From: Actinomycetota bacterium | GTDB taxonomy: Bacteria; Actinomycetota; Geothermincolia; Geothermincolales; RBG-13-55-18 | Assembly: GCA_016931915.1 (NCBI GenBank) | Contig: JAFGDU010000091.1 | Span: 1-51,467 of the forward strand | Direction: 5' to 3' | Length of the DNA: 51,467 nucleotides | Shown here: piece by piece, positions 33,697-42,165 of the stretch | Position numbering within the stretch: the stretch's first letter is position 1 | Layout: the number at the start of each line of letters is the position of its first letter | Notes under the pieces: generated by a model | What the model was told of the DNA's origin: nothing | Database searches by the model: none | Seen by the model: the letters and a program-made list of their open reading frames with translations, nothing else | Program-made: the position numbers and the translations under genes

Positions 33697-34329
33697 ATGG
33701 AAGAAAAGAGAACCCTCTGGGGCGAGTTCAGCAAGGGTCTCATCACCACTAACCCCCTGCTGGTGCTGATGGTTGGCCTGTGCTCGGCGCTTGCCATCTC
33801 TACCAAGGTGGAGAACTGCATCTTCATGGGGCTCGCGGTAATCTTCGTGCTCACCTGTTCCAACGTCATCATCTCCCTCATCCGCAATTTCATCCCCGAC
33901 CAGATCCGCATCCCCATCTATATCGTGGTCATAGCCTCCTTCGTGACCATCGTGGATCTTACCCTGCACGGTTTTTTCGAGCCGATATACAAGCAACTCG
34001 GCGTGTGGATACCCCTCATCGTGGTCAACTGCCTTATCCTCGCCCGTGCCGAGGGCTACGCCTCAAGCACGAAGGTCTCCTTTGCCCTCATGGACGGGTT
34101 GGGCATAGGTTTAGGCTATACCTCTGTCTTGCTGATCATGGGCGTTTTCCGCGAGCTCCTCGGGTCGGGAAAGATCGAGATGTTCGGCAACACCATCATC
34201 TCCCTGGGCACGGATAAGATGCCCACGATCCTCATCCTCTTTCCCGGCGCCTTCATCACCTTCGCCCTGCTCGCCGCCATGCTGCAGTGGTATCAGCAGC
34301 GCAAAAAGCCGAAGGTAAAGGAGGGCTGA
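33697..34329 (+). CDS. rnfE: Rnf electron transport complex subunit E
   Basis: The 210-residue membrane protein has about six helices and is homologous in outline to RnfA/NqrD. Visible blocks are GLITTNPLLVLMVGLCSALA, VIVVNCLILARAEGYAS (written LIVVNCLILARA in the sequence) and DGLGIGLGYTSVLLIMG. The N-C-L-I motif holds the cysteine that helps bind the intramembrane iron-sulfur cluster shared with RnfA. GGAGAGGAG lies before the ATG. It is fourth in the operon, nine bases after rnfG and three bases before rnfA. Confidence 0.95.
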   Translation: MEEKRTLWGEFSKGLITTNPLLVLMVGLCSALAISTKVENCIFMGLAVIFVLTCSNVIISLIRNFIPDQIRIPIYIVVIASFVTIVDLTLHGFFEPIYKQLGVWIPLIVVNCLILARAEGYASSTKVSFALMDGLGIGLGYTSVLLIMGVFRELLGSGKIEMFGNTIISLGTDKMPTILILFPGAFITFALLAAMLQWYQQRKKPKVKEG

Positions 34330-34332
34330 AGC

Positions 34333-34956
34333 ATGAACGAAGCCTGGAGATACTTCCTGCTTTTCTTCGGCGCCACCCTGGTCGCCAACATCCTCCTCAT
34401 CAGGTTCATCGCCCTCTGCCCCTTCTTCGGGGTATCGGGCAGCCTGGAGACCTCGCTGGGCATGAGCGTCTCGGTGGTATTCGTCATGGTCATGGCGACC
34501 TCAGTATGCTGGGTAGCATGGAATTACGTCCTCGAGCCGCTGGGGGTGGGGGAATTCCTCTACATCCCCACCTTCATCCTGGTCATAGCCAGCCTGGTAC
34601 AGTTCGTGGAAATGGTGATCAAGAAAACAAGCCAGCCGTTGTACCGGGCGATGGGGATCTACCTGCCCCTTATCACCACCAACTGCGCGGTGCTGGCGGC
34701 GGCCACCGAGAGTGTGAAGCCCGGTTACTTCACCAAGTTGAACATCGCCTATCACTACGGATTCGGCGAGGCCGTGGTATATACCCTTGGCGTAGCGGTG
34801 GGATTCTCTATCGTATTGATCGTTTTCGCGGCCATGCGCGAGAGGTTGGACCTGGCCCCCGTACCCAAGTTCTTCCGCGGCATCCCCATCGCTTTCATCA
34901 CCGCCGCCCTCTTCTCCCTGGCCTTCATGGGCTTCTCGGGGATGTTCGGACTGTAA
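34333..34956 (+). CDS. rnfA: Rnf electron transport complex subunit A
   Basis: The 207-residue membrane protein has six helices. FIALCPFFGVSG near residue 33 and the TTNCAVLAAAT block near 115 carry the cysteines that, with RnfE, bind the cluster in the middle of the membrane. The C-terminal helix ends GFSGMFGL. RnfA and RnfE form the inverted pair at the core of the ion-translocating complex. It lies three bases after rnfE and ten before rnfB. Confidence 0.96.
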   Translation: MNEAWRYFLLFFGATLVANILLIRFIALCPFFGVSGSLETSLGMSVSVVFVMVMATSVCWVAWNYVLEPLGVGEFLYIPTFILVIASLVQFVEMVIKKTSQPLYRAMGIYLPLITTNCAVLAAATESVKPGYFTKLNIAYHYGFGEAVVYTLGVAVGFSIVLIVFAAMRERLDLAPVPKFFRGIPIAFITAALFSLAFMGFSGMFGL

Positions 34957-34966
34957 GGAGCACGTG

Positions 34967-35890
34967 ATGGACTGGTCCCTGATCTGGAAAGCGGCCATCG
35001 CCCTGGCGGGCTTTGGAGCGCTGCTCGGGGCCATCCTGGCCATCGCCTCCAGGCGCTTCCACGTAGAGGTGGACGCCCGCGTGGAGGAAGTGCTGGACGT
35101 CCTCCCCCGGTCCAACTGCGGTGCCTGTGGATTGCCGGGATGCGAGCCCGCCGCTGAGGCTATAGTGAGGGGCGAGGTCCCCGTCACCATATGCAAGGCC
35201 GGCGGTCCGGCCGTGGCCGCAGAGGTCGCGCGCATCATGGGTGTCGAGGCCGAATCGACCGTACCCATGGTGGCCCACATCCACTGCCGTGGGGGCGCCA
35301 CCCTTTCCCCCATAAGGGCCGTTTACCAGGGGGTGAATTCCTGCCGCGCCGCTGAGACGGCCATGGGCGGGGGGAAGGCCTGTCCCTTCGGATGCCTCTG
35401 CCTCGAGGACTGCGCAACTGTCTGCCCGGTTAACGCCATCACCTTCGACGAGGACTGTGTCCGCCGCGTCAACGTCAAGAAGTGCACCGGTTGCGGCCTG
35501 TGCGCGGACGTCTGCCCCCGCGACCTCATCGAGATGGTACCTGCCGACGCCACCGTCTTCGTGCGCTGCAAGTGCCAGTACACGGGCAAGAAAGCACGGG
35601 ACGTGTGCAAGGTGGCCTGCATAGGATGCAGAAAATGCGAGAAGGTCTGTCAGTATGATGCCATCCACGTGGAAAACGGATTCGCCACCATCGATTACGA
35701 CAAGTGCACCAACTGCGGGGACTGTGCCATGGCCTGTCCCACCGATTCCATTCAACTCTGGGTGGCGGATGAGGACCATCCGGAGGGGGGCGAGTTCGTG
35801 GTCCCCGAGGGCAAGAAAAGAAAGAAAGGCGGCGCCGGGGACGCCGAGGTGCCGGCGGACGCCGCGGGTGGCGAGGGCGTGGCGGATTAG
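34967..35890 (+). CDS. rnfB: Rnf electron transport complex subunit B (polyferredoxin)
   Basis: About 307 residues. An N-terminal helix (about 6-26) is followed by the RnfB four-cysteine motif NCGACGLPGCEPAAE. A series of ferredoxin-type clusters follows: CLCLEDCATVCP, CTGCGLCADVCP, CIGCRKCEKVCQ and CTNCGDCAMACP. RnfB is the entry point for electrons from ferredoxin. The tail after residue 275 is charged and low in complexity. I start at the ATG at 34967 because AAGGAG is six bases upstream; a GTG three bases earlier is less likely. It ends the operon and is convergent with the acyltransferase at 36014. Confidence 0.95.
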   Translation: MDWSLIWKAAIALAGFGALLGAILAIASRRFHVEVDARVEEVLDVLPRSNCGACGLPGCEPAAEAIVRGEVPVTICKAGGPAVAAEVARIMGVEAESTVPMVAHIHCRGGATLSPIRAVYQGVNSCRAAETAMGGGKACPFGCLCLEDCATVCPVNAITFDEDCVRRVNVKKCTGCGLCADVCPRDLIEMVPADATVFVRCKCQYTGKKARDVCKVACIGCRKCEKVCQYDAIHVENGFATIDYDKCTNCGDCAMACPTDSIQLWVADEDHPEGGEFVVPEGKKRKKGGAGDAEVPADAAGGEGVAD

Positions 35891-36013
35891 CGGACCATTA
35901 TCCGTTCGGCCATGACAGCCTGCACGGACAGCATAAACCATCGCCTGCGATGCGGGCTATCTTTCCCGGTCCGGATGTGATCTAACTCGGGGTTAACCTC
36001 TTCATCCATCCTT

Positions 36014-36802
36014 TCAACCTAAGAACGGAGCCTGCCGTAACCCTGCAACCGCTCCGGTATCCGCCATCTCACCGGCTTCGCCGCACAGTTGAGCGATGGC
36101 GATGCGTACCGCCTCCATGAGGTCCTCCTTGTTCTCCAGGGTGTAACCGGAGGCTTCGATGGGAACGCCGATATTTATGGTAATCTTCTGGTCGAGGACA
36201 AAATCCAGGGTCTTGGGCGGCAGCACCTTCTCCGACCCCTTTATCCCCATGGGTATGATGGTGGCCCCCGACTCGACGGCCATCACGAAGCCGCCCTTTT
36301 TAAACGATCCCATGCGGCCGGTGCGCGAGCGCGTCCCCTCGGGGGCGATCCAGAGCACGATGCCGTCCTCCATCTTGGCCCGGGCGGCGGCAAGGTCCTT
36401 CTTGGCCTGCTCGAAATCGTTGCGGTCGATGGCTATGAACTCTCCCGCCGTCATTCCCTTACCCCACAGGGGTACCTTGAAGAGCTCCTTTTTGGTGAGC
36501 ATACGTACGCTTCCGGGTATGGCGAGCACGCTCAAGGGGATATCGTAATGGCTGCGGTGATTGCACATTACTATATAGCGCTTGCCCGGTTCTATGCTCA
36601 GGCCGTGGGGATCGATGATGCTGTAGTCGATCCCCACGGCATCCACGAGCTGCTTCGCCCACCACCTCAGCCACTTGTCTCCATACCATCGCGGATAGCC
36701 GCCCCTGATATTGACCTTGTAGAGGACGATGAGAGTGATACGCAGTGTTGCGTATACGGTAACAGCCATGATGCGCAACTTCTGCAGGATGTTGGCACGC
36801 AT
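36014..36802 (-). CDS. plsC: 1-acyl-glycerol-3-phosphate acyltransferase (PlsC family)
   Basis: The 262-residue protein has an N-terminal hydrophobic helix (about 12-28). The acyltransferase motifs are NHRSHYD (H82-x4-D87), FIAIDRNDF and PEGTRSRTG near residue 154. It would transfer an acyl chain to lysophosphatidate or a related acceptor at the membrane. GGGAGGG lies before the ATG. It is convergent with rnfB. The presence of PlsC implies ester-linked lipids in this organism. Other lipid acyltransferases share these motifs, so the acceptor is not certain. Confidence 0.88.
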   Translation of the reverse strand: MRANILQKLRIMAVTVYATLRITLIVLYKVNIRGGYPRWYGDKWLRWWAKQLVDAVGIDYSIIDPHGLSIEPGKRYIVMCNHRSHYDIPLSVLAIPGSVRMLTKKELFKVPLWGKGMTAGEFIAIDRNDFEQAKKDLAAARAKMEDGIVLWIAPEGTRSRTGRMGSFKKGGFVMAVESGATIIPMGIKGSEKVLPPKTLDFVLDQKITINIGVPIEASGYTLENKEDLMEAVRIAIAQLCGEAGEMADTGAVAGLRQAPFLG

Positions 36803-36896
36803 TTCATACCCTCCCTTGTTTCCCAGCCGGTAGAATGATTTTGCCTGCTGGCGCCGGGAAAGGCAACCTCCGATCCGTTTGGCGCTCGGGCCCCGG

Positions 36897-38096
36897 CTAG
36901 ATGCTATCTCCCCTCAACCACTGCAGCGTCGGCCCCAGAAAGGGGTGCTCCTCTCCCAGCAGGTCGAAGGCCGGCCCGCGCAAGGCACCCCGCTTTCTCG
37001 CCCAGGGCAGCAGGTTGTCGTACGCGATCTCCACGCGGGCCGGAGAAGCAAAGTCCAGGCCTCCGGCAATGGCGGATGAGAACTCCAGGACGAACTCCTC
37101 GAAGAGCGCTGCCGCCCCCTCCCTCCCCCGCAGCAGGTCACCAGGCAGGTAGATCCCCAGCAGGCGGGGCGCCCTGAAGATGATGACGACCGGGTCGTAG
37201 ACGAGGGCAAAGAGCCTGCGCCTGAAGCGGGTGATATGGAAACCGCTGTGCGGCAGATAGCAGCCGGGTTCCTCGCGCCCGCCGCGGGGGCAGGGAGGGA
37301 AGATCCTCTCCACGACGCTGCAGACCGTTTCCTCGAGAAGAGGCGTCGCCCTCTCCCAGGCCGCGTCCTCCGCAAAGGAGAGCTCGGCGAACAGGGACCC
37401 GCGCAGCGACTTTCCCTCATCCAGAGCCTGCAGCTCGAGGGGCTGCAGGAAATGGGTCAGCCCCCGCGCCGAGTATGCCTCGTAGGAATTGTCCCCCAGC
37501 CCGGCCAGGCGATAGGCCGTCTCCCGATCCAGCCGCAGGACGCGCGCCCGAAAGCGCACTACGCCCTCTGCGTCATCCTGCCCGAGAGGGAAGAGCATGG
37601 GTATGCGCACATAGTCACGGGTGAGGACATCGCGTACGTGGGCGGGAAAATCCGGCCTGTCGAAGGCCGTCCTGTCCCTTTGATAGAGAAAGGTTATACG
37701 CGTCCCGTCGGGCAGCTGCGGAAGCGTGCTCACCGGCAGGTAGTGCGGCGAAGCCGCGGGTGGGTTCTCTCCGCGGCGCAGGGCGGCCCTCATCTCGCCC
37801 AGAAAATACGCGGGATAATAGGCGCGTGGTTGATAGATAGCGGAGAAGGAACTTGCCAGGGCCTCTCCTTCCACCTCGTCGCCTGCGCGCAGAGCCTCGC
37901 TCAGTATACCGGCCTTGATACCCGCTACGTCCAGCCCGGAAAATGACTTCGACCTGCCCTTCACCTCCACCGCCCGCCGATGTTCGGAGAGGGCGAAGCA
38001 GAAGGAGAACTTGCATATCTCCTCGGCCAGCGTCCTTCTCTCCCGGGGCCGCGGCACCCGGTATTCCTGCTCCTCCAACATGCCTCCCTCTCCCAT
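36897..38096 (-). CDS. Uncharacterised 399-residue protein
   Basis: I do not recognise a family. The protein is soluble, rich in Arg, Glu and Leu, without signal peptide or membrane helix. It has paired hydrophobic strands such as LFALVYDPVVIIFRAPRLLG near residue 295 and HSGFHITRFRRR before it. A short CYLPHSG segment and a CPRGG segment may be structural. Third-position GC bias is strong and in frame, so it is a real gene. A downstream in-frame ATG at 38081 is equally close to GGGAGG; I give the longer frame. It is divergent from the FAD protein at 38246. Confidence 0.72.
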   Translation of the reverse strand: MGEGGMLEEQEYRVPRPRERRTLAEEICKFSFCFALSEHRRAVEVKGRSKSFSGLDVAGIKAGILSEALRAGDEVEGEALASSFSAIYQPRAYYPAYFLGEMRAALRRGENPPAASPHYLPVSTLPQLPDGTRITFLYQRDRTAFDRPDFPAHVRDVLTRDYVRIPMLFPLGQDDAEGVVRFRARVLRLDRETAYRLAGLGDNSYEAYSARGLTHFLQPLELQALDEGKSLRGSLFAELSFAEDAAWERATPLLEETVCSVVERIFPPCPRGGREEPGCYLPHSGFHITRFRRRLFALVYDPVVIIFRAPRLLGIYLPGDLLRGREGAAALFEEFVLEFSSAIAGGLDFASPARVEIAYDNLLPWARKRGALRGPAFDLLGEEHPFLGPTLQWLRGDSI

Positions 38097-38245
38097 GCGC
38101 TCGCTGCCGCGTCCATTATAACCTCAAGCCGGCCGGCGGGCTCCGTTTTCATCTCATCCCACGAACCCGGCACATGGAAAGATGATAATATATGTGCGGT
38201 ACGCTTGCGGGAGCCTGGGAGGGGGCGACCGAAAGGAGGACTACT

Positions 38246-39331
38246 TTGGCGAACAACGGGAACGCAACTATTTACGGGGCGGGCATGTCCGGCCTCATCG
38301 CCGCCATCGACCTCGCGAGGAACGGATACGAGGTGGCCGTACACGAGCGGGAAAAGGGATTCGGCGGAGACTCCATTTACAACCCATCGACCCACACCAC
38401 GTCCATCGACGTCGCACGTACCTCGGAATATATTGGTATCGACGTCTCACCGGCATTCCATCCCCTGAAGTACTGCCCCTTCTACCTCCATGACACGATG
38501 CTGGAACCGCCCCTGGATGTCATGGACATGTACACGGTGGAGAGGGGTAACCGCCCCACCAGCCTTGACACCCTCCTCTATAACGAGGCCAAGAAGCTGG
38601 GGGTGCGTTTCGAGTTCGACTCTCCCCTGAGGAAAGAAGACCTGGCTGACCTGCCCGAGAACACCATCATCGCATGTGGGCTGACCCCCAGCGCCTACGA
38701 GATGCTGGACATACCCTACCTGCGCTGGTACGGGTGGATCTCGCGCGGGGAGATCGGGTTCAGCAACGTTTCCTGGATCTGGATCGACGAGTCTATCAGT
38801 GAATACGGCTACCTGAGCTCGTGCAACAACTACTACTTTAACCTCCTCTTCTCCATCCGTCATATCGATCGCGCCGCCCTGGAGAAATACCAGGAATTCA
38901 TGGTGCGCCGCGAGGGCGTGGAGCACGACGAATGGCAGTACGTCTCGGGAGCGGTGCCCATAGCGAGGCCGGACAATCCGCGCCTCTTCCATAACGGCCT
39001 CATCATGTGCGGTACTATAAGCGGCGCCATGGACCCATTCTTCTGGTTCGGCATCCTGGGAGCCCTGGTCACCGGTAAGACGGCGGCCATGGCCGTCTAT
39101 GACCGCACGCGGGCGCTGGAGGATTTCGAGCGCTTTAACCGCGGTTTCAAGCAGGGCTTTGTCTTCAAGAACAGCATATGGTACAGGATAAGGCCGCACG
39201 TGGGATTGATGGAACGCCAGCTAAGACTGTTCGGACCCGAGCGGCTGGCGAAGATGGCCGGGATGGGAATGCAGAGGGGCTCGAAGTTCCCCTTCAACCT
39301 CCCGGGCTTCAGCCAGCTGGGAAATTATTAG
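38246..39331 (+). CDS. FAD/NAD(P)-binding protein, oxidoreductase-like
   Basis: The start is TTG at 38246, six bases after AAAGGAGG; earlier ATGs have no such site. The 361-residue product opens with a dinucleotide-binding fold, ATIYGAGMSGLIAAIDLARN, and HEREKGFGGDSIYN, typical of FAD monooxygenases and amine-oxidase relatives. The middle is aromatic (SCNNYYFNLLFS). Near the C-terminus, IMCGTISGAMDPFFWFGILG takes the place of the second FAD motif. It resembles geranylgeranyl-reductase and tryptophan-halogenase-like proteins in outline, but I cannot name a substrate. Confidence 0.72.
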   Translation: MANNGNATIYGAGMSGLIAAIDLARNGYEVAVHEREKGFGGDSIYNPSTHTTSIDVARTSEYIGIDVSPAFHPLKYCPFYLHDTMLEPPLDVMDMYTVERGNRPTSLDTLLYNEAKKLGVRFEFDSPLRKEDLADLPENTIIACGLTPSAYEMLDIPYLRWYGWISRGEIGFSNVSWIWIDESISEYGYLSSCNNYYFNLLFSIRHIDRAALEKYQEFMVRREGVEHDEWQYVSGAVPIARPDNPRLFHNGLIMCGTISGAMDPFFWFGILGALVTGKTAAMAVYDRTRALEDFERFNRGFKQGFVFKNSIWYRIRPHVGLMERQLRLFGPERLAKMAGMGMQRGSKFPFNLPGFSQLGNY

Positions 39332-39359
39332 GCCGATCGCTTACCCCGATGCGATTTAA

Positions 39360-39570
39360 AGCTTATTCAGCTTGATCCGGCTGAGCTTTCGTCTGACCAC
39401 CTGCGTGGGTGATCACGTTGAATGTGGAGGCCTGACCCCAGGCCTATCACAAACACCGATGCGGTTGAAAGCCCTTTCCATTCAATCTATCCACAGCTCT
39501 CGTCTGTCCTCATCATGTGAAACGTGGAGGCCTGACCCCCGACGTTGAAAATGGAGGGCTGACCCCCGGC
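39360..39570. repeat. TGGAGGSCTGACCCC repeat cluster, copy 2
   Basis: Copies of TGGAGG(C/G)CTGACCCC lie at 39425, 39525 and 39552, with flanking blocks (GTGGGTGATCACGTTGAATG, GACGTTGAAAATGGAGGGCT) nearly identical to those at 26240-26470. The spacing of the three copies is similar in the two clusters. It lies between two same-strand genes. The 348-base gap holds nothing else that I can recognise. Confidence 0.75.
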
Positions 39571-39679
39571 AATTGCTATTAATCTATCAGGCATATCTTG
39601 ACGATGAAGAACAATAGGGCACGCAATTAACGGCGGCTTGGTAAGAGCCTACAACAACGAGGAGACAAAAGGGGCTGTC

Positions 39680-40906
39680 ATGCAAGAGTGCAAAGAATTC
39701 GAACCATTCCTGTCCACGAGACCCAAGGAAAAAATCCGCACCATACCACGGTGTAAGGAGTGCGGGTTGCCCAGGATCCTGCCCCTCCTGTTCAACTGGA
39801 GGGACGAGGGGGTGATAACCCTGCGCTGGTTCGCCACCGAGTTCCGCTTCGTCTTCCTCTATCAGGAGCTTCTGGACCTGATCCTTGCCTTCCTCGAGGA
39901 TACCTTCGGCAAGGAGGAGGTGGATAAACTCACGCACGAGGCGGAGAAGGGATCGGCCAGCGAGTATATCGCCATGATCGTCCTCGGGGACAAGCTGTGG
40001 CTGAAGCCCATCTCCCTGCTTATCCGTTACACCAAGCTGATCAACATCTTTCTCGAGATCAGCTCGCCGCTCTTTGGCTACGGCGCCATACAGGTGATCG
40101 AGCACGGCGTCCCCTACGCGGTGGCCTATATACGCAATCCCTACCGCCTCTCCATGTTCCGGGCAGATGGGGACGGGGTCTACGAGGTGAGCAAGGAGAG
40201 GCGGATGAAGATGGAGGTCATCGAGATATCCGCCGAGGAGCAGGTGTATTATTTCGCGGGGAAGACCCCCGACAAGGGTCGTATTCCCAACCTCTTCCAC
40301 ATTTATCGCGTCCAGCCCGCGCCTATTCACGGGGCCGCCACGCCCCTCGACGTACCGCGCTGCCCCAGGTGCAGGCTTCCCCGTCCTCTGGGCAACTACG
40401 TATGGGACGAGAGGATGGGCATCATCCTCAATAAGCTCTCGGGCAGGAGGATGATCCTCTGGCCGGACTATGCGCTGCAGGAACTGCTCAAGACCTTCGA
40501 GGAAGCCCTGGGGGACAGGGCGCGGCAAATCATCTTCGACATCACCAAGCAGTTCTGGATAGACCTCATCACCTCCAAGGGGATCGGATTTTCCGAGGAG
40601 GAGCAGCTCGCCTTCCTGGAGGCATCGGTCCAGAAACGCTACGCGATCATCCTCAACCAGATCGCATACCAGGGGTTGGGAAGGGCGAGCAGGGTGGAGA
40701 TCGAGGAATCCCCCTACCGGGTGAGGATCGAGCTCATCAACCCCACCACCCCCACCATCATCTCCGGCATCCTGGCAGGGACATTCGAGGCCCTGGAGGA
40801 GAAAGAGGTGGAGGTCGATATGGAGCAGGGGGAGACCAGCGTGGTCTATTTCCTTACGGAAAAGAAGCGTGCAAACAAGCCGAGGCGGATGAGAGAGGTA
40901 TCATGA
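39680..40906 (+). CDS. Internally duplicated zinc-ribbon protein, unknown function
   Basis: The 408-residue protein is built from two similar halves. Each starts with a CxxC knuckle, RCKECGLPRILP near residue 24 and RCPRCRLPRPLG near 231. An NxxxDEGVI- or WDERMGIIL-type strand follows, then a helical domain, then a strand pair ending in a V4R-like stretch (NPTTPTIISGILAGTFEAL in the second half). The cysteine pairs probably form a shared zinc site. The resemblance to V4R (4-vinyl reductase) ligand-binding domains is weak and inferred. I start at ATG 39680 because AGGGG lies six bases upstream; a TTG at 39638 is open. Its end overlaps the geranylgeranyl-reductase-like gene. Confidence 0.75.
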   Translation: MQECKEFEPFLSTRPKEKIRTIPRCKECGLPRILPLLFNWRDEGVITLRWFATEFRFVFLYQELLDLILAFLEDTFGKEEVDKLTHEAEKGSASEYIAMIVLGDKLWLKPISLLIRYTKLINIFLEISSPLFGYGAIQVIEHGVPYAVAYIRNPYRLSMFRADGDGVYEVSKERRMKMEVIEISAEEQVYYFAGKTPDKGRIPNLFHIYRVQPAPIHGAATPLDVPRCPRCRLPRPLGNYVWDERMGIILNKLSGRRMILWPDYALQELLKTFEEALGDRARQIIFDITKQFWIDLITSKGIGFSEEEQLAFLEASVQKRYAIILNQIAYQGLGRASRVEIEESPYRVRIELINPTTPTIISGILAGTFEALEEKEVEVDMEQGETSVVYFLTEKKRANKPRRMREVS

Positions 40907-42132
40907 ACCGCAAGTATAAGGTCGCCATCGTGGGAGGAGGTCCGGCCGGAAGCCTGACCGCCGTCTCCCTGTGCACGGCGAGACCCGAGCTCGCCGGGGA
41001 CGTCCTGCTGCTGGAGGCCCGGGGCATGCCCCGCGAGAAGGTCTGCGGGGGCGGGCTCGCGCGGAGGGTTGCAGACAGGCTCGCGTCCCTGGGGATAGAC
41101 CTGGAGAGCATACCGTACGCCAGAGTCAACGGCATGTCCCTGGTATTCGGCGGGCGCGAGGCGAGCTCCGTCTTCTACGGGCGTGAGTCGTACGTCGTCA
41201 GGCGTAGTGCCTTCGACGCCCTCCTGCTCGAGCGGGCGAGGGAGTGCGGCGTGGAGGTGAGGACGGGCGCTCCCGTGAAGGGAGCTTATCGCGAGCGCGA
41301 CGGTATAACGCTGGTAGGAGGCGACGGCAGCGAATACCGTGCGCGGGTGCTGGTGGCCGCGGACGGCGTGAACGGCAAGTCGCGGACCTGGTTCGGCCTG
41401 CCGGCCCGGCACGAGAGGCGGCTTCTCCTGCAGACCGACTTCAAGCGCGTCGAGAGCGATCATGTGCTGGATTCGTCCCTGATCATGGATTACTCCGCCG
41501 TGAAATACGGCATCTCCGGCTATGCCTGGATCTTCCCCTCCGTGGACGAGGAGGGGGAGCCTGTGTTCAACGCGGGAATCACGGGTTTGCCTTACAGCAA
41601 AGGTGCTTCCTCAACCCTGAAGGCCGTTTTCGAGCAGGTCATGCAGGACTATCACCACGTCCACGGGCTGACCCCTGGGGGATTCAAGTACAAGTCATAC
41701 CCGGAGAGGGTCTTCTCACCCCTCCAGGTCAATGCCTCCGGCGGGGTGATCTTCGTGGGCGAGCAGCTGGGAGTGGACCCCATGACGGGGGAGGGATTGG
41801 GCATATGCGCCGACTCCGCGGCCTGCGCGGCCGAGGAGATCATCTGCGCCATGGATACGGGGGACTACTCCGGCAGGGGCTATAACCGCCGCCTGCTGCG
41901 TTGCGGTTTCTTCCCCCTCTACACCGCCGGTAAGATCTTCACGGAGTTCCTCACCGCGCGCCGTTTCCCCCTGCTGTTGAGCTTGATCGCGAACTCCAAC
42001 GGCGACGGCCGGGAATTCGTCCTCAACCACTACTGCAAGATATTTGCGGGGGTGATGGAGCCCGCAAGCCTCTGTTCGCTGCAGTTACTGAGAGAGATCT
42101 TCAACGGCATCCGGCAGACCGTATACGGATAA
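40903..42132 (+). CDS. Geranylgeranyl reductase-family flavoprotein
   Basis: The 409-residue protein has the N-terminal FAD motif VAIVGGGPAGSLTAV and the signature loop PREKVCGGGLARRV of the geranylgeranyl reductase family. The VLVAADGVNGKSR block and GEQLGVDPMTGEGLGICADS near residue 285 are the second FAD contact. Members reduce prenyl chains of quinones, chlorophylls or lipids. The ATG overlaps the stop of the zinc-ribbon protein, so the two are co-translated and perhaps work together. The isoprenoid substrate is not known; a menaquinone or polyprenyl lipid is plausible. Confidence 0.88.
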   Translation: MNRKYKVAIVGGGPAGSLTAVSLCTARPELAGDVLLLEARGMPREKVCGGGLARRVADRLASLGIDLESIPYARVNGMSLVFGGREASSVFYGRESYVVRRSAFDALLLERARECGVEVRTGAPVKGAYRERDGITLVGGDGSEYRARVLVAADGVNGKSRTWFGLPARHERRLLLQTDFKRVESDHVLDSSLIMDYSAVKYGISGYAWIFPSVDEEGEPVFNAGITGLPYSKGASSTLKAVFEQVMQDYHHVHGLTPGGFKYKSYPERVFSPLQVNASGGVIFVGEQLGVDPMTGEGLGICADSAACAAEEIICAMDTGDYSGRGYNRRLLRCGFFPLYTAGKIFTEFLTARRFPLLLSLIANSNGDGREFVLNHYCKIFAGVMEPASLCSLQLLREIFNGIRQTVYG

Positions 42133-42165
42133 CAGCCCTCAAGGGTGGCGTGGTCGTGGTCGTGG

